Of a stretch of DNA of 33,571 nucleotides, positions 26,427-33,571 are shown in pieces. The notes below the pieces were generated by a model. That model was not told where the DNA came from. It searched no databases and worked only from the letters and a program-made list of their open reading frames with translations. The position numbers were made by a program, and so were the translations under genes. This DNA is from Borrelia parkeri (GTDB taxonomy: Bacteria > Spirochaetota > Spirochaetia > Borreliales > Borreliaceae): the NCBI RefSeq assembly GCF_023035815.1, contig NZ_CP073172.1:1-33571 (forward strand), given 5' to 3'. Positions within the stretch are counted from its first letter, which is position 1, and each line of letters starts with the position of its first letter.

Positions 26427-26498
26427 TTTTTCAATTTTTTTTACAAAAAAAATTGAAAAACCGAATTTTTGAAATAAAATTTTAGGTTAATAAGGAGG
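26427..26498 (+). promoter_or_regulatory. vsp promoter overlapping a 34-bp inverted repeat
   Basis: Two perfect 16-bp arms (26427-26442 and 26445-26460) separated by AC form an inverted repeat of A and T tracts. The -35 element TTGAAA (26453-26458) lies inside the right arm; the -10 element TAAAAT is at 26475-26480 with a 16-bp spacer. The ribosome-binding site AAGGAGG is at 26492-26498, so the leader is only about 20 nt. The repeat is well placed to act as an operator or supercoil-sensitive element, as proposed for the ospC upstream repeats. Confidence 0.75.
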
Positions 26499-26507
26499 CA
26501 CGTGATA

Positions 26508-27143
26508 ATGAAAAGAATTACTTTTTGTGCGTTATTAATGACTTTATTTTTACTTATGTCTTGTAATAATTCAGCTTCTTCTCCTAAAGATGGGCAAGCG
26601 GCTAAATCTGATGGCACTCTTATTGATTTAAAGTCAGTAAGTTCAAAAATAACAGAGGCTGTTGCTTTTGCTAAGAGTGTTACAGAAATTCATACCTTAG
26701 TTAAGTCCATTGATGACCTCGCTAAGGCTATTAAAAAGAAAATTCAAGCAGATGGTCTTCAAGATGATAATGGTGGTAAAAATGGATCATTGCTTGCTGG
26801 TGCACATAGTGTAATATCAGCTGTAAAAACTAAATTGGGAGTATTGGAACAAACAAATGGAATCTCTGATGAATTGAAACAAAAGGTTACTGCTGTTAAG
26901 ACCGATAATGATGCATTCATAAAAAAGTTGGAAACTGAGCATTCTGATCTTGGTAAGGCAGATGGCGCTGTTACTGATGAACATGCAAAAGAAGCTATAG
27001 ATAAAACTAATAAGCCAGATGGAACCAAAGGAGTTGCAGAACTTAAAAAACTCAACACAGCAATTGATGCTTTGTTAACTGCTGCTGAAGCTGCAGTAAC
27101 AGCTGCAATTAATGCGCTTTCAACTCCTGCTCAATCTAACTAA
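26508..27143 (+). CDS. vsp: Variable small protein (Vsp, OspC family)
   Basis: An intact 211-residue outer-surface lipoprotein of the Vsp/OspC family. ATG 26508 is chosen for its AAGGAGG site nine bases upstream. The signal peptide KRITFCALLMTLFLLMSC ends in a lipobox Cys, followed by the NNS tether. The family core appears as VSSKITEAVAFAKSVTEIHTLVKSIDDLAKAIKKKI, with GSLLAGAHSVISAVKTKL and a C-terminal Ala-rich helix. It is the only antigen gene here with promoter, signal peptide and stop all intact. In relapsing-fever species such a gene is either the active antigenic-variation expression locus or the tick-phase Vtp (Vsp33) locus; the N-terminus resembles Vtp from memory. Silent vlp cassettes follow it on the same strand. 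Confidence 0.92.
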   Translation: MKRITFCALLMTLFLLMSCNNSASSPKDGQAAKSDGTLIDLKSVSSKITEAVAFAKSVTEIHTLVKSIDDLAKAIKKKIQADGLQDDNGGKNGSLLAGAHSVISAVKTKLGVLEQTNGISDELKQKVTAVKTDNDAFIKKLETEHSDLGKADGAVTDEHAKEAIDKTNKPDGTKGVAELKKLNTAIDALLTAAEAAVTAAINALSTPAQSN

Positions 27144-27221
27144 GAGTAAACAAGTTAATTAGTTATTATATGATTACTTTTTAATCAATCGTTATTTTCT
27201 TATAAAATAAAGTCTATAAAT

Positions 27222-27254
27222 AATAAGCTAGGAGTTTGCTTCTCTTAGCTTATT
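27222..27254 (+). terminator. vsp terminator
   Basis: A 13-bp stem with one G-T pair (27222-27234 with 27242-27254), seven-base loop, followed by TTGTTTCTTT. It lies about 80 bp after the vsp stop. Confidence 0.7.
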
Positions 27255-27384
27255 TTGTTTCTTTATTCTCTATCTACTTGCTTTACTATTATTCTTCTTA
27301 GATTTCTTATGATTACTTATCAATTTTAGACTTATATTTATGTTTTGATTTTACCTTGTTTTATCACTTAATAAGAACTTAGAT

Positions 27385-28269
27385 TGCTTATTTTTACTTC
27401 TGAGTTGTGGGAGTGGCAGTACTAAGACTGAGGATCCTCAGAGTAGATTCTTAAAATCTCTTATTAGTTTAGGTAATGACTTCTTAAATGTTTTTACTTC
27501 CTTTTCTGATATAGTTGGAGGGGTTTTAGGGTTTAATACTAATACTAAAAAGTCTGATGTTGGGAACTACTTTAAGAAAGTACATGATACTCTTTCATCT
27601 ACTAAGACATCCCTTGAGAAAATTGTTTCTGATATGAAATCTGATAATAATCCTAATGCAGAGGCTACAGGTATTGCTGTAAAAGCTCTAATTACTAATA
27701 CTCTTGATAAAATAATCCAGGGGGCTAAGACTGCTAGTGAGGCTGTTGGTACTACAGGTGATGAGTTACTTGGTAATGTTGGTACTAATAATGCTGCTGG
27801 TGTTGCTGGGACTGAAGTTGATAAACTAGTAAAGGGAATTAAAGATATAGTAGACGTGGTTCTTAAAGATAAAGGAAATGCTGATGCTGGTACTGATAAA
27901 AAAGCCGAGGATCTTAGCGCAAGAACTGCTAATGGTAATGGTGAAGCAGGTAAATTATTTGCTAACGATAACGCCGGAGATGCTGCTAAGGCTAAGGCTA
28001 AAGATGGAACTATTGCAGGTGCTATTGCATTAACAGCTATGGCTAAGAATGGTAAATTTGCTGGTCCTAGTGCTGAAGCTGCTGAGTATGCTCCCGCGGT
28101 TAAAGGTGCAGCTATCAGTGCAGTAATTAAGGCATTAGATACTTTAACTATTGCTATAAGAGAAACAATTGATGTGGGACTTAAGACTGTTAAAGATGCT
28201 ATGAAATTTAATTCTACCGATACTCCTGTAACTACTGATAATACAATCTCTGAAATTAAGAAGAACTAG
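27385..28269 (+). pseudogene. vlp: Silent vlp cassette 1 (no start, no promoter)
   Basis: A variable large protein coding block that begins in the middle of its signal peptide ([12 protein letters not shown], lipobox Cys) with no in-frame ATG upstream; an in-frame stop lies at 27346. The Vlp body is intact: [25 protein letters not shown]-type segment, [13 protein letters not shown], then the Ala/Gly/Asp-rich variable region and a C-terminal [18 protein letters not shown]. About 295 codons without internal stops. This is the form expected of an archived cassette that is expressed only after recombination into an expression locus. Codons mostly end in T, unlike cassette 2. Confidence 0.88.
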
Positions 28270-28294
28270 TTAGAATTTAATAACAATAAACATA

Positions 28295-28348
28295 ACTAAA
28301 TAAAGTCATTTGAGGAAAACTCTTCTCTTCATGAGAATCGTTTTCCTT
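28295..28348 (+). repeat. vlp 3'-flank repeat with hairpin, copy 1
   Basis: About 54 bp that recur with few differences at 30533-30587. Both begin ACTAAATAAAGTCATTT and then form a two-part hairpin: AGGAAAAC (28313-28320) with GTTTTCCT (28340-28347), and inside it TTCTC with GAGAA. It probably ends vlp transcription and, being shared, could serve as downstream homology for cassette recombination, like the downstream homology sequences of B. hermsii. Confidence 0.7.
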
Positions 28349-29415
28349 TTATTTTTATTATACTTATTACTTTATTTTTACTTCTTAGCTGTGGCAGTGG
28401 TCAACAACCACAAGTAGGTAAGGATGGCGAGGCAGCTACAGGTGGGCGAAGTTTAAGTGCAGTGCTAATGGAAGTAGGTAAAAGTGCTGAAAATGCCTTT
28501 TATTCATTTTTAGAGTTACTCTCAGATACATTAGGCTTAAGAGTAACTAAAGATACAACTAAAAATGACGTAGGGAACTATTATAAGAAATTAGCAGAAG
28601 GAATAGAGAAAGCTGTAGGGGAATTGTCAGCAATTTCAGGTCAAACTGATCAGTCTGATAAACAATCAGAAAAAGAAGCAAATGAATCAGAATTAGATAA
28701 AGCGATTGAAAAAGCTAAGCAAATGTTTGAAAAATTAAAAAGATATATAGTTTCTTTAGAGAGAATAGGAGATATTAGTAAAGTAGGTGAGGTAGGAAGC
28801 GATACCCAAAAAGGAGTATCAGCAAGTGCAGATGAATTAAAGATAGTATTTGAAGCATTGAAAGGGATTGTAAATTCAGCTGTGGAAGCAGGTGTTGAAG
28901 AATTAAAAGGAAGTAGGTTAACATTGTCGCAAGCATCAATAGGAGTAGCTTCTCCAGAAAATGGAGCCAAGGTTTTAGCTGAAAATGCTAATGCAGGATC
29001 AACAGTAGGAGATAAAGCGGCAGCAATAGTATCCGCAGTGAGTGGAGAAGAAATATTAGCTTCAATAATTAATTCAACAGAAGATAAGGCTGTGAAAATC
29101 GGAGCTGATGCAACTGCAGATACAACTCCATTGGAATTTGCAGTAGGAGGTACTGTAGGGAATATAGCAAAAGGTGCGGCGCTGGCAAGTGCCGTGAGTG
29201 GAGGAATAGCATTACGTTCCTTGGTTAAAGGAGGTAAATTAGCTGCAAATAATGATGCCAATGATAAAATAACAGTACAAGCAGTAGGAATAACATCAGT
29301 AAATAAACTATTAGTAGCGGTAGAAGATATAGTTAAAAAGACAGTAAAGAATGTTCTTAAAACAGCAAAAGAAAAAATAGATGAAGCAAGGGCTCCGAAA
29401 ACAGCAGGTCAGTAA
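28339..29415 (+). pseudogene. vlp: Silent vlp cassette 2 (no start codon)
   Basis: A Vlp coding block whose signal peptide is in frame ([21 protein letters not shown]) but has no initiator ATG, because the frame runs back into the 3'-flank hairpin of cassette 1. The first ATG (28462) would omit the lipobox. The body includes SAENAFYSFLELLSDTLG, NDVGNYYKKLAEGI, SRLTLSQASIG and a C-terminal VNKLLVAVEDIVKKTVKN helix. About 340 codons after the lipobox, no internal stop. Codons strongly prefer A at the third position (GCA, GTA, ATA, TTA), unlike cassettes 1 and 3, suggesting a different Vlp subfamily. A strong terminator follows. Confidence 0.88.
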
Positions 29416-29446
29416 TAAGATAGATTCATTACTTTAAAATAAGATT

Positions 29447-29482
29447 AGAAGGCATCTTAGATCGATATCTAAGATGCCTTCT
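29447..29482 (+). terminator. Terminator-like hairpin after vlp cassette 2
   Basis: A perfect 16-bp stem (29447-29462 with 29467-29482) around CGAT, 32 bp after the stop. It is unlike the hairpins after cassettes 1 and 3, in line with a separate origin for cassette 2. Confidence 0.75.
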
Positions 29483-29570
29483 ATATTGTTGTAATTAACT
29501 TTAAGAAATTAAATTGGCTTCTTAATTTAAAATTTCTTTCTTTGGTTCATTTATCAAAATAGGTCATGGG

Positions 29571-30512
29571 TTTTACGAGATTTTTGGCTTTTTTGGTAAT
29601 GCTATTGGTGATGCTTTGGGACTTACAGCAGTTAAATCGGGTGATAAGAGAAGTAAAGTTGGTGAACACTTTAAGACTATAGGTGATGGACTTACAATTA
29701 CTAAGAATAAGTTAAAAGAGTTATCAGGTGAAATATCTGAAGCAAAAAATGCTAATGGTAGCACAATTGAAGCTGTTAAGGGTGCAATTAACAGTGCTAG
29801 TGATGTCTTTGAGCAACTAATTGCTGCTTTAACTAAACTTGCTGGGGTTGCTAAGGAAGCTGGCGATACTAATATTGGTGATGCTAATAATGCTGGTGCT
29901 GCAGTTGCTGCTGATAAGGATGGAGTTGACACTATAATTAAAAGTGTGAATGCAATTATTGAAGTAGCAAAGAAATCTGAAGTAGAAATCAGTTCTGGAG
30001 ATGCTGGTGCTCAGGTAGTTGCTGGTGATGATAAGGCAGGAGCAACTCTTGCAAAGTCTGGTGCTGCTGCAGCTGCTAACTCTGGTCCTAATCTAGCTGA
30101 AGAAGTGTCTAAAGCTGATCCGTGGGCAATGATTGATAAGATTAAAGATGCTAAAACTAATGCTGCACTTGCTGCAGGCAATGATAATGAAGCTGGAACT
30201 CTAGCGACTAAAATTGATGTTCAAGCTAATACTGGTGCTAAAACAAATGCAGACTTAGCAGCTGCTGTTGCTCTTAAAGCTATGACTAAGGGTGGTAAAT
30301 TTAGTGCTGCTGCTAATGAAGATGGTGCAGTTAAAGCTGCTGCTGTAACTGCTGTAAATAAGGTACTGGGAATACTTGACTTAATAATTAGGAAAACAGT
30401 AGCAAGCGAACTAGATAAAGTAGGAAAAGCTGTTAAGGGAATACAGTACTCTGAGACTACTACTGAATCAACTGAAGCTAGTACGACTACTCAACCTGCT
30501 GCTGCTAAATAA
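29571..30512 (+). pseudogene. vlp: Silent vlp cassette 3 (truncated past the lipobox)
   Basis: A Vlp coding block starting at [21 protein letters not shown], the segment that in other Vlps follows the lipobox and tether; the signal peptide and Cys are absent. The body continues [15 protein letters not shown], the variable Ala/Asp/Gly-rich region, a DPWAMIDKI segment, and a C-terminal [23 protein letters not shown] helix with a Thr/Glu tail. No internal stop over 314 codons. T-ending codons as in cassette 1. The first ATG (about 29616) would give an unexported protein, so this is a donor cassette rather than an expressed gene. Confidence 0.87.
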
Positions 30513-30532
30513 ATTATCTAATTAAATAATCT

Positions 30533-30587
30533 ACTAAATAAAGTCATTTAAGGAAAACTTTTCTTTTTATAAGAATTGTTTTCCTTC
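30533..30587 (+). repeat. vlp 3'-flank repeat with hairpin, copy 2
   Basis: Counterpart of 28295-28348. AAGGAAAAC (30550-30558) pairs with GTTTTCCTT (30578-30586), with an inner TTCTT/AAGAA pair. Inner-stem bases differ from copy 1 in a compensating way (TTCTC/GAGAA becomes TTCTT/AAGAA), so the fold is kept while sequence changes. Confidence 0.7.
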
Positions 30588-30872
30588 TTTACATTTTGGT
30601 GATGTATTAAATATTTGTACTAAAGATAAGAGAGTAACTTTTATTCACTCCTATGCTACTTAGGTGGAAGTAAGTATTCTAAGATTAGTTTTGATTAGTA
30701 AGTAATTAATTTTACTTTATTAAAATAATTTTAAATAGATTTTAATTATTACAGAATAAAATAACCGGGGTTTTATGAAATTTATTTTTGTTATTTAAAA
30801 TAAAAGGGTGTACACTTACCAGTAATTATTGTATTTCAATATCGAGATTTAATAATTAAATAATCTAATATC
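30588..30872. other. Region between vlp cassette 3 and the Fbp-like gene
   Basis: About 285 bp without a gene, within a 373-bp gap. An eight-codon frame MKFIFVI plus stop at about 30776 looks like the start of a lipoprotein signal peptide that was cut off, and may be a relic. The promoter of the Fbp-like gene must lie in the AT-rich part before 30870. Confidence 0.3.
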
Positions 30873-30885
30873 CCAGGAGGGAGAT

Positions 30886-31764
30886 ATGAAGAGAAGTATT
30901 TTATCAGTATGTATATTAACATTATTATGTTTGTTATCATGTGATATCAATGCCCTTAATGATTTATTAAATGAAGTAAGGGAAAAATTTTTAGATGAAA
31001 GCAAAGATAATAAAGGTTTAAACCATAAACAAGAAAATCAGGAACAAAAAGAAGTTGTTATAGATGCTTTTGAAGAGGGTGTAGAAATAAAACAAGATAT
31101 GGGAGTAAAGCCTGTTAATGCGGGATTTGAGGTGTCTGAGCAATTTTATCCATACTATGTCCAAGAAGAAATAGAGATAAAAGAAGGAGACCTAATACCA
31201 AGTACTGAGTCCGAAAAAGAAGTAGATAATGCAGTTAAAAATATAGAGCGTGTTATTGAAGATTCTGGATTTTCTCAATTAATTGAGGATGCACTTAAAC
31301 TCAAAAGTGAATATGAGCGATTAGAATCTAGTTTTTATGGTATTCTTTCAGAACTTAAAAATAAAATAAGGAGTAGTAATCTTATAAAGGATAAAACAAA
31401 TAGACAGAAGCTCATTAAATTACAAAATAGGTTCAATGAAGAAAGGAATCAGCTTGATATGTTTATGACCCAAATTGATGCAGGACTTAATAAAAGAAGT
31501 TCTGCAAAATATTTTTTTGAAGAAGCGCAAAAAACTTTAAGAGAAGCTATTATTGAAAGATTAAGAAATAATAAACGTAGAAGTTACTCATCAAGAAGAT
31601 GGAATAGCGATTCTTTAGCTCAAAAGGCACGAAGTGATGCAGAAAATGTTTTAAGTTTATTAGAATCCTCTTCTTCTAATATAGGAGAAGCAATAGGAAT
31701 AAAGAAAGAGATAGAGGAACTCATTAATGAGGCAAAGTCTGTTCTAGAGAATCTTTCAAGATAG
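30886..31764 (+). CDS. BBK32/Fbp-like surface lipoprotein
   Basis: A 292-residue lipoprotein with signal peptide KRSILSVCILTLLCLLSC, lipobox Cys at residue 19. An acidic, low-complexity N-terminal half (about 20-115) precedes a helical C-terminal domain (about 125-292) with LKSEYERLESSFYGILSEL, NEERNQLDMFMTQID, SAKYFFEEAQKTLREAI and ARSDAENVLSLLESSSSNIGEA. From memory this C-terminal pattern matches the BBK32/FbpA-FbpC family, which binds fibronectin through the disordered half and inhibits complement C1r through the helical domain. GGAGGG precedes the ATG. The assignment rests on recalled motif similarity. A strong terminator follows. Confidence 0.7.
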   Translation: MKRSILSVCILTLLCLLSCDINALNDLLNEVREKFLDESKDNKGLNHKQENQEQKEVVIDAFEEGVEIKQDMGVKPVNAGFEVSEQFYPYYVQEEIEIKEGDLIPSTESEKEVDNAVKNIERVIEDSGFSQLIEDALKLKSEYERLESSFYGILSELKNKIRSSNLIKDKTNRQKLIKLQNRFNEERNQLDMFMTQIDAGLNKRSSAKYFFEEAQKTLREAIIERLRNNKRRSYSSRRWNSDSLAQKARSDAENVLSLLESSSSNIGEAIGIKKEIEELINEAKSVLENLSR

Positions 31765-31805
31765 AGATGGTAAAGATTTAAATCTTTTATAAGATTAGTA
31801 TTTTC

Positions 31806-31836
31806 AATAAGAGTTCCTTATAAAGGAACTCTTATT
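31806..31836 (+). terminator. Terminator after Fbp-like gene
   Basis: A perfect 14-bp stem (31806-31819 with 31823-31836), three-base loop, followed by AATTTTATTT. Located 42 bp after the stop. Confidence 0.85.
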
Positions 31837-31945
31837 AATTTTATTTAAATAAGTTTTTACAAACTAATTACCTTTAAGATTTGACTATGAGTTTGTACTG
31901 CTTAAATGTCTTAACAAGTGTGAGTATTATTATTCCAAAGTGTTT

Positions 31946-31974
31946 TTGAAAGGTATCAAATGTTTTGATATAAT
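31946..31974 (+). promoter_or_regulatory. thyX promoter
   Basis: TTGAAA (31946-31951) and TATAAT (31969-31974) with a 17-bp spacer, an almost ideal sigma-70 promoter, 57 bp before the thyX start. Confidence 0.75.
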
Positions 31975-32030
31975 AATGCAAATTGAATAACTGGTAAATT
32001 ATTTTAAAGCTTTGGTGGGAGTAATTGCTT

Positions 32031-32855
32031 TTGAATACTGATATTGAAAAAGATGATTTATTAAATAAGGAATATAAGGTTTTAGATAAGGGCTTTATCA
32101 AGCTTGTTGATTATATGGGTAGTGACGAGAGAATAGTGCAAGCAGCAAGAATTTCATATCGAGGTGAAAGTATTAGGAGAGAAGATGATGAACTTATAGA
32201 TTATTTAGTGAGAAATGAGCATACAAGTCCATTTGAACAAGTTGTTTTTACATTTTATGTTAAGGCCCCTATATTTGTTGCAAGACAATGGATGAGACAT
32301 AGAACAGCAAGGATTAATGAAGTGTCTGGTTCATATAGTTTGCTGAGAGAAGAGTTTTATCTTCCTTTAGAAGAGGATATAAAGATTCAAAATGTTGAGA
32401 GTAAGCAAACTGAATCTAATTTTGCAAAAGATGTGTTAAGCGATTTAAAGGAAAGTCAAAGTTTTTGTTACAAACTATATCAAAATATGATAGAGTGTAA
32501 TGTTTCAAAAGAAGTGTCTAGAATAGCTTTACCGTTAAGCTTGTATACTGAATGGTATTGGCAGATTGATTTAAATAATCTTTTTCATTTTATCAAAATA
32601 AGGTTGGCGTTCAATGAATCGAAAGAGGTTAGGGAAAATTCATCAAAAGAGATGCGTGAATATGCCAGGATATTGATTGATGTTATTGAAAAAATTGTGC
32701 CTATTGCTACTAAAAGTTTTAAGAATCATATCTTAAAAGGGTGTAGGTTGTCTTATGAAGAGATAATAGCTATTTCTGGTGCATTGAATATTAGTAAACT
32801 CAAATTGGATGATAAGGCATTAAAGAGGTTAAAAGATAAACTTAATATTACATAA
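32031..32855 (+). CDS. thyX: Flavin-dependent thymidylate synthase
   Basis: Makes dTMP from dUMP with methylenetetrahydrofolate, FAD and NADPH. 274 residues when started at the TTG 32031, chosen because GGGAG lies nine bases upstream; a TTG six bases earlier is too close to that site. The ThyX signature RHRTARINEVSGSYS is at about residues 88-102, preceded by EHTSPFEQVVFTFYVKAPIFVARQWM. The C-terminal part includes LYTEWYWQIDLNNLFHFIKIRL. In B. burgdorferi thyX lies near one end of lp54; here it is also subtelomeric, about 700 bp from the right end. Confidence 0.96.
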   Translation: MNTDIEKDDLLNKEYKVLDKGFIKLVDYMGSDERIVQAARISYRGESIRREDDELIDYLVRNEHTSPFEQVVFTFYVKAPIFVARQWMRHRTARINEVSGSYSLLREEFYLPLEEDIKIQNVESKQTESNFAKDVLSDLKESQSFCYKLYQNMIECNVSKEVSRIALPLSLYTEWYWQIDLNNLFHFIKIRLAFNESKEVRENSSKEMREYARILIDVIEKIVPIATKSFKNHILKGCRLSYEEIIAISGALNISKLKLDDKALKRLKDKLNIT

Positions 32856-32937
32856 TAAACAAAGTTTCCTTTTATTGTATATTGAAAAACAGTAATAATG
32901 AGATATCTTTATAAAGAGTAAGTTAGTTTTGGATTTT

Positions 32938-33500
32938 ATGTATAGAGTTGTATTTATATTTTGTGTGATTTGTTTTGTAAGTTGTGATTTATTTAAAGAT
33001 TATAATAATAAAAATAATAAAGATGATTTCTTGCAAAAACCAGTTAATGTTAATTTAAAATCAGATTGGAGAGATAATCTTGGACTTAATAAAGAAGAGA
33101 CCGGTATATTAACTTTTTTTGTTGTTAGTGTATTAAAAAATGAATTACCCAAAGGTGTTTCAGCTAATTTTGATATCCATTTAAAAGGAGATGTATCTAA
33201 AATAGAAGAATATATTAAAATGTTTTTGTTGAAACTGAACGATAAGGGAAAAGTTAAAGAATTACTTAAGCATATTAAATATGGTAAAGATAATTCACCT
33301 AATGTAGAGGTAGAGATGAAAATCTTAATATAGATGCAAAAGAGCATTATAGAATAGAAAAAAGACTTGCCGATGTTTTTGATAATTATTTTATGTTTTT
33401 AAATCCTCCTGTGCCTGGACCTGCTGTTGAAAGAGATCCTGAAGAGAAAGTATTTGAATTGATTAAACAAGTGTGTTATGAGCATAGAAATAAAAGCTGA
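32938..33500 (+). pseudogene. Frameshifted lipoprotein next to right telomere
   Basis: A lipoprotein gene with signal peptide MYRVVFIFCVICFVSC and lipobox Cys, reading LGLNKEETGILTFFVVSVL and KIEEYIKMFLLKLNDKGKVKELLKHIKYG until a TAG at 33331. A second frame, open from 33303 to 33500, continues as DENLNIDAKEHYRIEKRLADVFDNYFMFLNPPVPGP and then EEKVFELIKQVCYEHRNKS. It has no suitable start of its own, so the two parts look like one gene of about 185 codons broken by a one-base change near 33303-33325, where GTAGAG occurs twice in a row. The N-terminal part is loosely like Mlp lipoproteins. Sequencing error is an alternative. Confidence 0.6.
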
Positions 33501-33546
33501 AAAATTGTGTGTAGAATAGATTTTTAAGATAGGTTTTAGTTATCTA

Positions 33547-33571
33547 TTTTATACTATTAAAAACTAAACTA
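33547..33571. other. Right hairpin telomere (candidate)
   Basis: The reverse complement of the end reads TAGTTTAGTTTTTAATAGTA and continues TAAAATAG, with TAGTATA at bases 16-22 from the end, the same place as at the left end. It lacks the TATAAT box seen at left bases 3-8, as some borrelial telomeres do. Two ends with the same spacing support the view that the window is a complete linear plasmid. Confidence 0.75.

Noticed and set aside
28650..29261. 203-codon open frame antisense to vlp cassette 2
   Set aside because: Shadow of the Ala/Ser-rich Vlp coding sequence; no start signals and low-complexity composition. The same applies to antisense frames at 29573-29932 and 26759-27058.

Overview
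The window looks like a complete linear plasmid of 33,571 bp from a relapsing-fever Borrelia. Both ends, read inward from the terminus, carry a telomere-type box (TTAATAGTATA) at the same distance, with TAGTATA at bases 16-22. DNA is very AT-rich. The gene content is borrelial: a ResT telomere resolvase, a PF57/PF50/PF32/PF49 partition set, many lipoproteins, and Vsp/Vlp antigen genes, which are specific to the relapsing-fever group. The species cannot be named from the sequence alone.

Layout. 1-1,900: left telomere, subtelomeric repeats, one unrecognised gene and a broken vlp fragment. 2,100-8,150: purine salvage block with guaB and guaA, an exported MTA/SAH nucleosidase, and adenine deaminase. 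8,400-9,300: a PFam54-like surface lipoprotein. 9,960-20,970: a segment that, from memory of B. burgdorferi cp26, follows the circular order BBB22/23-BBB29-BBB01-BBB03: purine permease, small lipoproteins, a degenerate IrrE-like protein, an ankyrin membrane protein, two tandem glucose/maltose-type PTS transporters, acylphosphatase, a BBB02-like protein and resT. 21,100-24,930: a lipoprotein, a 13-copy 8-bp tandem repeat, and the replication/partition operon. 25,000-25,900: a candidate small RNA and a lipoprotein. 26,400-30,600: an intact vsp with its own promoter inside a long inverted repeat, followed by three promoterless, 5'-truncated vlp cassettes. 30,900-33,500: a BBK32/Fbp-like lipoprotein, thyX, and a frameshifted lipoprotein next to the right telomere.

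How it works together. The plasmid encodes the enzyme that resolves hairpin ends and a full partition set, so it appears self-sufficient for maintenance. Its metabolic genes cover purine import, adenine to hypoxanthine, IMP to XMP to GMP, adenine release from MTA/SAH, sugar uptake, and flavin-dependent dTMP synthesis. These are functions a purine-auxotrophic spirochaete needs. The surface genes (Vsp, Vlp archive, Fbp-like, PFam54-like) serve host interaction and antigenic variation. Base composition of the + strand changes from A/C-rich on the left to T/G-rich on the right near 22-23 kb, which fits an internal bidirectional origin at the partition genes.

The less expected elements are a circular cp26-type backbone carried in linear form, the 8-bp repeat array beside the replication genes, a double palindrome just before PF49, a promoter-hairpin-terminator unit after PF49 that looks like a small RNA, the inverted repeat overlapping the vsp promoter, a 45-bp near-perfect palindrome before the first PTS gene, and a GuaB that keeps its full Bateman domain.
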